A stretch of 12,377 nt of DNA from Bacillota bacterium (GTDB taxonomy: Bacteria > Bacillota > Clostridia > Lachnospirales > Lachnospiraceae), in the NCBI GenBank assembly GCA_023435505.1, contig JAEYRR010000245.1, forward strand, positions 1 through 12,377, read 5' to 3'. Below the pieces are notes generated by a model. It did no database searches, was not told where the DNA came from, and saw only the letters and a program-made list of their open reading frames with translations. Both the position numbers and the translations under genes were made by a program. Shown piece by piece: positions 6,272 to 12,377 of this stretch; positions within the stretch are counted from its first letter, which is position 1; each line of letters begins with the position of its first letter.

Positions 6272-6299
6272 TTGATAAATTTCTCAAATATGGTATAAT
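6272..6299 (+). promoter_or_regulatory. Sigma-A promoter of hpf
   Basis: TTGATA (6272-6277), a 16-base spacer and TATAAT (6294-6299) with an upstream TG (6291-6292), an extended -10. Start of transcription near 6306 gives a leader of about 100 bases. The putative RNA upstream would therefore be a separate transcript. Confidence 0.8.
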
Positions 6300-6351
6300 T
6301 TTATTAAGAAGCAGCGATTAATATCCTGTTTTCTTGGCTTTTAAAATAAAG

Positions 6352-6389
6352 CTTTTACCTGAAAGATATCCGTTGATATTCAGTAAAGG
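6352..6389 (+). promoter_or_regulatory. Hairpin in the hpf leader just before the ribosome binding site
   Basis: CTTTTAC (6352-6358) pairs with GTAAAGG (6383-6389, one G-U), TGA (6360-6362) with TCA (6380-6382), and ATATC (6366-6370) with GATAT (6375-6379) around a CGTT loop, with bulges on the left arm only. It ends four bases before AGGAG (6394-6398), so it could tune translation or mRNA stability. Confidence 0.45.
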
Positions 6390-6407
6390 CAAAAGGAGTT
6401 GGTTCGT

Positions 6408-6938
6408 ATGAAGTATATAATTAGCGGGAAGAACATTGATGTAACAGAAGGCTTAAAGACAGCTGTTTACGAAAAGATCGGTAAGCTTGAGAAGTACTTT
6501 ACAGCAGATACTGAAGTGCATGTTACATTTAGTGTACAAAAGGACAGGCAGAAAATCGAAGTAACAATTCCAATGAAGGGAAGTATAATTCGCGCCGAAC
6601 AAGTAAGTACGGATATGTACGTATCCATTGATTTAGTTGAAGAGATTATAGAACGTCAAATAAACAAATATAGAACGAAATTAATTGAACAGCAGCAGGC
6701 AGCCATAAACTTTAATTCTTCTTTTATAGAGGAAGAAGATGATGCTCCTGAAGAAACTATTAACATTATACGTTCCAAACGTTTTGCGATGAAGCCTATG
6801 GATGCAGAAGAAGCTTGTATCCAGATGGAACTTCTGGGACATAACTTCTATGTATTCCGTAATGCGGAGACTAACGAGGTAAATGTTGTGTACAAGCGTA
6901 AGGGCAATACGTATGGTTTAATTGAACCAGAGTTTTAG
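6408..6938 (+). CDS. hpf: Ribosome hibernation promoting factor, long form
   Basis: A 176-residue long-form HPF (also named RaiA/YvyD/YfiA). The N-terminal S30AE domain (about 1-95, MKYIISGKNIDVTEGL onward) binds the 30S decoding centre of idle ribosomes. An acidic linker (107-116) joins it to the C-terminal dimerisation domain (about 119-176, IRSKRFAMKPMDAEEACIQMELLGHNFYVF), which pairs two 70S ribosomes into 100S particles; short gamma-proteobacterial forms lack this part. The ATG at 6408 follows AGGAG (6394-6398) by nine bases; the TTG at 6399 touches the ribosome binding site and is not credible. It has its own promoter and terminator although it precedes secA-prfB as in Bacillus. The extra-long upstream region suggests elaborate control, probably by growth phase. 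Confidence 0.95.
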   Translation: MKYIISGKNIDVTEGLKTAVYEKIGKLEKYFTADTEVHVTFSVQKDRQKIEVTIPMKGSIIRAEQVSTDMYVSIDLVEEIIERQINKYRTKLIEQQQAAINFNSSFIEEEDDAPEETINIIRSKRFAMKPMDAEEACIQMELLGHNFYVFRNAETNEVNVVYKRKGNTYGLIEPEF

Positions 6939-6964
6939 ATTTAGAAAATAGGAATAGAATTGAC

Positions 6965-6993
6965 AGAGGATGTGATTAACACATCCTCTTTTT
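6965..6993 (+). terminator. Rho-independent terminator of hpf
   Basis: AGAGGATGTG (6965-6974) pairs perfectly with CACATCCTCT (6980-6989) around a 5-base loop, followed by TTTT. Confidence 0.92.
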
Positions 6994-7055
6994 ATGCACA
7001 CAAGGGATCCGTGAGGATGCTCGGAGGCCACTATTAGCAGGCATTTAAAAAAAAG

Positions 7056-7084
7056 TTGATTAGTATTATTAGTAATGTTACAAT
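7056..7084 (+). promoter_or_regulatory. Sigma-A promoter candidate of secA
   Basis: TTGATT (7056-7061), a 17-base spacer and TACAAT (7079-7084). A second possible -10, TATAAT at 7112-7117, lacks a fitting -35. Either gives a leader of 45-80 bases before secA. Confidence 0.65.
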
Positions 7085-7168
7085 ATTAGAAGATTCTGAT
7101 AATATGGGTAGTATAATACCTAAGGTGAGTATTATGATTAATAAATCAAGAACACAGGAGTGGACAAT

Positions 7169-9739
7169 ATGGGATTAGTTACAATGTTTTTTGGGTCACA
7201 CAGTCAGCGTGAAGTTAAGCGTGTGAACCCGATTGTAGATAAAATTGAAGCGCTTGAGCCGGAATATGAGAAGCTAAGCGATGATGAGTTACGTCATAAA
7301 ACAGAGGAATTTAAAGAACGACTGAAAAATGGCGAGACATTAGATGACTTGTTAGTAGAAGCATTTGCAACGGTAAGAGAAGCCTCAAAGAGAACTCTTG
7401 GCATGAGACATTATAGGGTACAGTTAATCGGTGGTGTGATTCTTCATCAGGGACGTATTACTGAGATGAGAACAGGTGAAGGTAAGACTCTGGTTTCAAC
7501 CCTACCTGCATACCTGAATGCTCTAGAAGGTAAGGGTGTTCATATTGTAACGGTTAATGACTATCTGGCAAAGCGTGATGCTGAATGGATGGGTGAGGTT
7601 CATAGATTTTTAGGACTTAGCGTTGGTGTAGTACTCAATTCTATGACCAATGATGAACGTAGGGAAGCGTATAATTGTGATATTACCTACGCCACAAATA
7701 ATGAACTAGGCTTTGATTATCTAAGAGATAACATGGTAATCTATAAAGAACAGTTAGTTATGAGAGACTTACATTATGCGATTATCGATGAGGTGGACTC
7801 TGTTTTAATCGATGAAGCACGTACTCCTCTTATTATTTCCGGTCAAAGTGGCAAATCCACAAAACTGTATGAGATGTGTGATATCTTAGCAGGGCAGTTG
7901 GAAAAAGGTACTGAAAAAGAACTTTCCAAGATGGATATCATAATGAAGGAAGATTTTCAGGAAACTGGTGACTTTGTTGTAAATGAGAAAGATAAGAACG
8001 TAAACCTTACTGAACAGGGTATTCATAAAGTAGAACAGTTCTTTCATTTAGAGAACCTGGCAGATGCTGAGAACCTAGAGATTCAGCATAATATTATCTT
8101 AGCATTACGTGCTCATTATCTTATGTTCAGAGATAAAGATTATGTAGTGAAAGATGATGAGGTTCTTATTGTTGATGAATTCACAGGACGTATTATGCCA
8201 GGTCGCCGTTATAGTGACGGTTTGCACCAGGCAATAGAAGCAAAAGAAAGGGTTAAGGTAAAGAGAGAAAGTAAGACACTAGCTACAATTACCTTCCAGA
8301 ATTTCTTTAATAAATATGCGAAGAAAGCCGGTATGACTGGTACTGCATTAACAGAAGAAAAGGAATTTCGTATTATTTATGGTATGGATGTAATTGAAGT
8401 ACCTACGAACCTACCTGTAGTCCGTGTAGACCACCAGGATGCAGTTTTTAAGACAAGAAAAGAAAAGATTAATGCGGTTGTCAATGATATTGTAACATCT
8501 TATAAGAAGGGACAGCCTGTTTTGGTTGGTACTATTACAATCGAGGCATCTGAGGAATTAAGTGAACTCCTTCGTAAGAAAGGCATACCTCATAAGGTTT
8601 TAAATGCAAAGTTCCATGAACTTGAGGCAGAAATTATCGCACAGGCCGGACAGATGGGTTCAGTTACTATTGCAACCAATATGGCAGGTCGTGGTACAGA
8701 TATTAAGCTTGGAGAAGGCGTTAAAGAATTAGGTGGCTTAAAGATTATAGGTACAGAAAGACATGAATCTCGTCGTATTGATAATCAGTTAAGAGGACGT
8801 GCTGGTCGTCAAGGAGATCCTGGTGAATCCAAGTTCTATATTTCCCTTCAGGATGATCTGATGCGTTTGTTTGGATCAGAACGTCTCATGAATCTATTTA
8901 CCTCTCTTGGAATCCAGGAAGGCGAAGAGATTCAACACAATATGTTGAGTAAGGCCATTCAGAAGGCCCAGATGAAGATAGAGAACAATAACTTTGGGAT
9001 TCGTAAGAATTTGTTGGAGTACGATCAGGTAAATAATGAACAGAGAGAGATTATTTACAAAGAACGTCGTCGTGTACTGGATGGCGAAAATATGCGCGAT
9101 ACCATCTTCAAGATGATTACCGATAATGTTGAGCATATGGTGAATAAGTGCCTCAATGATGATTCCAATCCAGACGACTGGGATATTCCAGAGTTAAATA
9201 ATCTGTTACTTCCTATCATCCCAATCAATCCTATTACATTGACCAAGGATGAGCTAAACACCATTAATAAAAAGGAATTGATGCAGCAATTAAAAGAAGA
9301 AGCTGTTAAGCTTTATGAGATGAAGGAAGCAGAATTCCCAGAGCCGGAACAGATTCGTGAGATTGAACGTGTCATTTTATTAAAAGTTATTGATTCTAAA
9401 TGGATGGCTCATATTGATGATATGGATCAGTTACGCCAAGGTATCGGTCTTCAGGCTTATGGTCAGAGAGACCCATTGGTAGAGTACAAATTTAATGGCT
9501 ATGAGATGTTTGAAGAGATGACGCAGGCAATCACTGAGGATACAATTAAAGCTCTGACTCATATTAGAATCGAGCAGAAGGTAGAGCGTGAACAGGTTGC
9601 CAAGGTAACTGGAACCAATAAGGATGACAGTGTCAAGAAAGGACCTGTAAGACGAGCTACCAAGAAGGTTCAACCAAATGATCCTTGTCCATGTGGAAGC
9701 GGCAAGAAGTATAAGTTCTGCTGTGGACGTAATGCATAG
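7169..9739 (+). CDS. secA: Preprotein translocase ATPase SecA
   Basis: The motor that drives unfolded preproteins through SecYEG. It is 856 residues, in the normal range. Motifs: MRTGEGKT (Walker A, 100-107); [19 protein letters not shown] from Asp207 (Walker B, DEVD variant of DEAD); the preprotein cross-linking domain after it; [13 protein letters not shown] and the arginine-finger segment [18 protein letters not shown] in NBD2; a helical scaffold/wing region; and the C-terminal zinc motif [13 protein letters not shown] (Cys840, 842, 851, 852), which in related proteins binds zinc and SecB or ribosomes. AGGAG (7156-7160) sits eight bases before the ATG at 7169; a GTG at 7160 overlaps it and is not used. 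prfB follows after 41 bases with no terminator, the classic secA-prfB pair. The NlpC/P60 protein upstream is a likely client. Confidence 0.98.
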   Translation: MGLVTMFFGSHSQREVKRVNPIVDKIEALEPEYEKLSDDELRHKTEEFKERLKNGETLDDLLVEAFATVREASKRTLGMRHYRVQLIGGVILHQGRITEMRTGEGKTLVSTLPAYLNALEGKGVHIVTVNDYLAKRDAEWMGEVHRFLGLSVGVVLNSMTNDERREAYNCDITYATNNELGFDYLRDNMVIYKEQLVMRDLHYAIIDEVDSVLIDEARTPLIISGQSGKSTKLYEMCDILAGQLEKGTEKELSKMDIIMKEDFQETGDFVVNEKDKNVNLTEQGIHKVEQFFHLENLADAENLEIQHNIILALRAHYLMFRDKDYVVKDDEVLIVDEFTGRIMPGRRYSDGLHQAIEAKERVKVKRESKTLATITFQNFFNKYAKKAGMTGTALTEEKEFRIIYGMDVIEVPTNLPVVRVDHQDAVFKTRKEKINAVVNDIVTSYKKGQPVLVGTITIEASEELSELLRKKGIPHKVLNAKFHELEAEIIAQAGQMGSVTIATNMAGRGTDIKLGEGVKELGGLKIIGTERHESRRIDNQLRGRAGRQGDPGESKFYISLQDDLMRLFGSERLMNLFTSLGIQEGEEIQHNMLSKAIQKAQMKIENNNFGIRKNLLEYDQVNNEQREIIYKERRRVLDGENMRDTIFKMITDNVEHMVNKCLNDDSNPDDWDIPELNNLLLPIIPINPITLTKDELNTINKKELMQQLKEEAVKLYEMKEAEFPEPEQIREIERVILLKVIDSKWMAHIDDMDQLRQGIGLQAYGQRDPLVEYKFNGYEMFEEMTQAITEDTIKALTHIRIEQKVEREQVAKVTGTNKDDSVKKGPVRRATKKVQPNDPCPCGSGKKYKFCCGRNA

Positions 9740-9780
9740 AATTGTAAGAAGACAACATGATTAGATAAGAGGTGAAAGAA

Positions 9781-10903
9781 GTGGTTGAATTAGACCAGTT
9801 TAAATACACATTATCCACCTATGAGAAACCGCTACTTGAAGTGGGGGATTCACTTTGACCTGGAGAATAAGAAACTTCGGGTAGAGGAATTAGAGAAATT
9901 AATAGAAGCGCCTGATTTCTGGGAAGATGCAGACCGCTCAACCAATGTAATGAAGGAACTTTCTGGTTTGAAGGACGTAATTGCCACCTATGACAGATTG
10001 CGTATTGCCTTTGAAGATGTAGAAACCTTGTTGGAAATGGGTTATGAGGAAGAAGATGCTTCTTTAATTCCTGAAATAAAAGAACAGTTAGATAATTTTA
10101 TTCAAGAGTATGAGGCTCTTCGTATCAATACTTTGTTATCCGATCGATACGATAAAGACGATGCTATTCTTACCCTTCATGCTGGTGCAGGTGGTACAGA
10201 AAGCTGTGACTGGGCAAGTATGCTCTGCAGAATGTATCAACGATTTGCAGACAAAAAGGGATTTAAGGTAGAGATGATTGATTATCTAGATGGGGATGAA
10301 GCTGGACTCAAGTCTGTTACGTTGGAGATTAGAGGAACCAATGCGTATGGTCTTTTAAAATCTGAACATGGCGTGCATAGACTAGTTCGAATTTCTCCTT
10401 TTAATGCCGCAGGAAAGAGACAGACATCCTTTGTATCCTGTGATGTTATGCCAGATATTGAAGAAGACCTTGATATTGAAATTAATGATGACGATATAAG
10501 AATTGATACCTATCGCTCCAGTGGAGCAGGTGGTCAGCATATTAACAAGACATCTTCGGCTATCCGAATCACTCATTTTCCAACTGGTATCGTAGTACAA
10601 TGCCAGAATGAGCGATCTCAGCATATGAATAAAGATAAAGCGATGCAGATGTTAAAGGCGAAGCTATATTTATTAAAGCAACAGGAGAACCAAGAAAAAG
10701 AGTCTGACATCCGAGGAGAAGTTAAGGAAATCGGCTGGGGAAATCAGATTCGTTCCTATGTTATGCAACCTTATACGATGGTAAAAGACCATAGAACGGG
10801 CGAGGAGTCCGGCAATGTAGGTAGTGTTATGGATGGTGGACTTGACCCATTTATCAATGCATATTTAAAATGGATTAATATAAAAAGTTCAAAAACAATA
10901 TAA
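9781..10903 (+). CDS. prfB: Peptide chain release factor 2, programmed +1 frameshift
   Basis: RF2 recognises UGA and UAA and triggers peptidyl-tRNA hydrolysis. Translation starts at GTG 9781 (GAGGTGA at 9769-9775 upstream), reads 25 codons ending GAT TCA CTT, meets in-frame TGA (9856-9858) and must slip +1 past T9856 to continue at GAC (9857). The coding sequence is thus 9781-9855 joined to 9857-10903, 373 residues. The slippery CTT TGA C and a G-rich SD-like GTGGGGG (9841-9847) are those of autoregulated bacterial prfB: low RF2 lets the ribosome shift. After the shift, SPF at 205-207 reads the stop codon and GGQ at 250-252 catalyses hydrolysis, the same numbering as in E. coli RF2. A conventional start at 9821 in the main frame would lose the N-terminus and lacks a ribosome binding site. 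Confidence 0.97.
9841..9859 (+). promoter_or_regulatory. prfB programmed frameshift site
   Basis: GTGGGGG (9841-9847), five bases, then CTT TGA C (9853-9859). The stimulatory internal SD-like element and the slippery CUU before UGA C are the standard +1 recoding signal by which RF2 controls its own synthesis. The spacing from the G-run to CTT is slightly longer than the 3-base spacer of the E. coli site, depending on where pairing to 16S rRNA is drawn. Confidence 0.93.
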
Positions 10904-10950
10904 GAGGAAGCCGACAATCCATAGATTGGATTAGTAAGGAGGTAGTATTT

Positions 10951-11421
10951 ATGGCAGAGAAAAAGATCGTATTGTTTCATATCAACAAGCAGGAATATGG
11001 AATAGATATAGCTAAAGTCAATGCAATCGAACCCATAACTGGTACTGTGCAGGTTCCAAATGCTCCAGGTAATATTGAAGGAATAATCAATCTTCGAGGT
11101 ATGGTTATTCCAGTATATAGTCTTCACAGTAAATTTAAACTTACTAGGATGGAATCGGAGGTTGAACCTAAACTGATTATCACTAGAAGTGGGGATAATA
11201 CTTTTGCTTTTTCTGTAGATGCTGTAGATGAGATATTTGTTGTAGACAGCAAGGATTTATCTGTTCCTCCAAAGGTTTTGCAGAGCGGTAAAACCTCTTA
11301 TATTGAAGAAATTGCCAATATAAAGGGTAAGCTTGTCTTATGCTTGGATGTTGACAAGATTCTTTCTGAGAACGAAAAAGACGACATGAAGGACTTTGTT
11401 GATTGTTTAAAAGAGGAGTAA
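10951..11421 (+). CDS. CheW-like chemotaxis coupling protein
   Basis: A 156-residue single CheW domain protein. CheW couples methyl-accepting chemoreceptors to the kinase CheA. The family pattern is clear: YGIDIAKVNAI (16-26) in the first beta sub-domain, IEGIINLRGMVIPVYSL (42-58) with the conserved NLRG Arg49, AFSVDAVDEI (86-95) and a final GKLVLCLDVDKIL (126-138). The usual PVIDL after the arginine is PVYSL here. A strong AAGGAGG (10936-10942) precedes the ATG. It follows prfB by 47 bases with only a small 6-bp hairpin (10916-10932) and no T-run, so it is probably read from the secA-prfB transcript, with no other chemotaxis gene nearby. Such orphan CheW proteins may serve an accessory array or, like CheV, an adaptor role; no receiver domain is present. 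Confidence 0.9.
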   Translation: MAEKKIVLFHINKQEYGIDIAKVNAIEPITGTVQVPNAPGNIEGIINLRGMVIPVYSLHSKFKLTRMESEVEPKLIITRSGDNTFAFSVDAVDEIFVVDSKDLSVPPKVLQSGKTSYIEEIANIKGKLVLCLDVDKILSENEKDDMKDFVDCLKEE

Positions 11422-11425
11422 TCAT

Positions 11426-11482
11426 ATCCCAGGGTGTAAGATTCTAATGCCAGTGCATAGGAATCCTACACCCTGGGATTTT
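11426..11482 (+). terminator. Long terminator hairpin after the CheW-like gene
   Basis: ATCCCAGGGTGTA (11426-11438) pairs perfectly with TACACCCTGGGAT (11467-11479). After one mismatch GATTC (11440-11444) pairs with GAATC (11461-11465), and an ATGC/GCAT tip (11447-11458) closes it. Only a short T-run (11479-11482) follows, but the stem is very stable. Confidence 0.85.
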
Positions 11483-11594
11483 ATGTAGCAGATAGAGCCG
11501 CCGATGAATACCATATTAGAGGAGCTCTATCAAATTTGTCATAAAAATATTTCATAATTTATATATTTTCGTCGATTTTTTTCTGTGCATTTGG

Positions 11595-11623
11595 TTGATA
11601 TTATAATTGTATTGTGTTAATAT
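11595..11623 (+). promoter_or_regulatory. Promoter candidate for pheB-hom
   Basis: TTGATA (11595-11600), a 17-base spacer and TAATAT (11618-11623) with an upstream TG (11615-11616). An alternative -10, TATAAT (11602-11607), has no good -35. Either lies before the chosen pheB ATG and overlaps the longer reading frame that begins at 11614. Confidence 0.45.
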
Positions 11624-11676
11624 CTTCCTATGAAAAACATTTGTATTTGTACCGCAAACAATCAAGGTGGGTAAGT

Positions 11677-12117
11677 ATGGAAGAGGAAAAGTATTATATT
11701 ATTAAGAAAAGTGCATTACCAGAAGTTCTGTTAAAAGTAGTCTCAGCAAAACGTCTACTGGAAACTGACGAAGAGTTGACGATTCAGGATGCTACAGAGG
11801 CAGTGGGGATCAGCAGAAGTTCTTTTTATAAATACAAGGATGATATTTTCCCATTTCATGAGAACACAAAAGGGAAGAATATAACCTTTATAATTCAGAT
11901 GCAGGATCAGCCAGGTTTATTATCAATGGTGCTTAATAGAATTGCGGACTTTGGCGCCAATGTACTCACGATAAATCAAGCTATACCTGTTGGTGGTATA
12001 GCGCTTATTACCATAAGCGTAGAGATATTGCCATCAGATCATGATTTCTCTATGTTTGTAGATGGGATCAAGTGCTTGCCAGGAGTACAATCTTTAAAAT
12101 TCTTAGCTAGGGAGTGA
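11677..12117 (+). CDS. pheB: ACT domain protein, PheB/UPF0735 family
   Basis: A 146-residue protein, the usual length of the family. Residues 35-53 (TIQDATEAVGISRSSFYKY) look like a helix-turn-helix; residues 68-142 form an ACT domain (NITFIIQMQDQPGLLSMVL, with Gly80 in the ligand-binding loop), a fold that binds amino acids and regulates metabolic enzymes. In Bacillus pheB sits beside pheA; here hom follows four bases downstream, so regulation of homoserine dehydrogenase or of its operon by an aspartate- or aromatic-family amino acid is plausible but not proven. The ATG at 11677 is chosen because AAGGTGGG (11664-11671) precedes it and the candidate promoter overlaps the upstream extension. 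Intact; function is inferred from family and context. Confidence 0.88.
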   Translation: MEEEKYYIIKKSALPEVLLKVVSAKRLLETDEELTIQDATEAVGISRSSFYKYKDDIFPFHENTKGKNITFIIQMQDQPGLLSMVLNRIADFGANVLTINQAIPVGGIALITISVEILPSDHDFSMFVDGIKCLPGVQSLKFLARE

Positions 12118-12121
12118 CAAA

Positions 12122-12377
12122 ATGATAAACATTAGTATATTAGGTTATGGTACAGTAGGTTCCGGAGTTGTAGAAGTACTGGATACAAACCATGAGAGTA
12201 TTGCAGTGAAGGCCGGACAACCGATTAATGTGAAATACATTCTGGATCTTAGGGATTTCCCAGGAGATCCAATGGAGAAGAAAGTAGTTCATGATTATCA
12301 GATCATTGTAAATGATCCTGAGATTGATATTGTAGTAGAAACAATGGGTGGAATTCATCCTGCCTATGAATTTGTGA
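12122..12377 (+). CDS. hom: Homoserine dehydrogenase (partial, N-terminus only)
   Basis: The first 85 codons of the NAD(P)-dependent enzyme that reduces aspartate semialdehyde to homoserine, the branch point to threonine and methionine. The Rossmann nucleotide-binding motif LGYGTVGSGVVEVL (7-20, with Gly8, Gly10, Gly13) is typical, as is IDIVVETMGGIHPAYEFV at the edge (the VVExxGG.xPA pattern). GGGAG (12110-12114) lies inside the end of pheB, seven bases before the ATG, so translational coupling is likely. The catalytic domain and any C-terminal ACT domain lie beyond the window. The upstream ACT protein may supply or add to allosteric control. Confidence 0.94.
   Translation, partial: MINISILGYGTVGSGVVEVLDTNHESIAVKAGQPINVKYILDLRDFPGDPMEKKVVHDYQIIVNDPEIDIVVETMGGIHPAYEFV

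Noticed and set aside
9815..9823. TTATCCACC in the prfB start region as a third DnaA box
   Set aside because: It is single, differs at the last base and lies in coding sequence (LST codons); most likely chance.

Overview
This looks like chromosomal DNA of a low-GC, motile, anaerobic Firmicute of the class Clostridia, most likely a Lachnospiraceae member close to Clostridium (Lachnoclostridium) phytofermentans. That is inferred from gene content, AT-rich intergenic DNA, strong AGGAGG ribosome binding sites and the hpf-secA-prfB order typical of Firmicutes; I could not run a search. No insertion sequence, phage gene, CRISPR array, rRNA or tRNA is visible, and the region reads as ordinary core genome.

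Layout. At 1-691 (minus) lies the 5' part of an acyl-ACP thioesterase gene. Divergent from it, ridA (931-1308) and a CPBP-family membrane protease gene (1353-2300) form a likely two-gene unit. This unit converges on a 58-residue YjfB-type motility gene (2382-2558, minus) across a shared bidirectional terminator. The yjfB-like gene has a near-perfect sigma-D (sigma-28) promoter located inside the leader of trxB (thioredoxin reductase, 2757-3680). Next come a secreted SH3b-SH3b-NlpC/P60 cell-wall hydrolase (3885-5195) and a single-domain PilZ protein (5362-5730), each with its own recognisable sigma-A promoter.

A 677-base gene-free, AT-rich stretch (5731-6407) follows. It holds a 17-base palindrome, two abutting DnaA-box 9-mers and a set of RNA helices with competing pairings. 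It ends in the promoter and leader of the long-form ribosome hibernation factor gene hpf (6408-6938). The position immediately upstream of hpf (raiA) is where the structured raiA-motif noncoding RNA of Clostridia is usually found, and this is the most interesting part of the window.

Then come secA (7169-9739) and prfB (9781-10903), the latter with the classical programmed +1 frameshift at CTT TGA C, and a CheW-like gene (10951-11421) closed by a long terminator hairpin. The window ends with pheB (ACT-domain protein, 11677-12117) and the start of hom (homoserine dehydrogenase, from 12122), four bases apart and probably translationally coupled.

Themes: translation and protein export (hpf, secA, prfB), motility and c-di-GMP signalling (yjfB-like, PilZ, CheW-like), envelope remodelling (NlpC/P60, CPBP), redox and metabolite repair (trxB, ridA), and aspartate-family amino acid synthesis (pheB-hom). 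No gene here is of unknown family; the less understood content is in the noncoding DNA.
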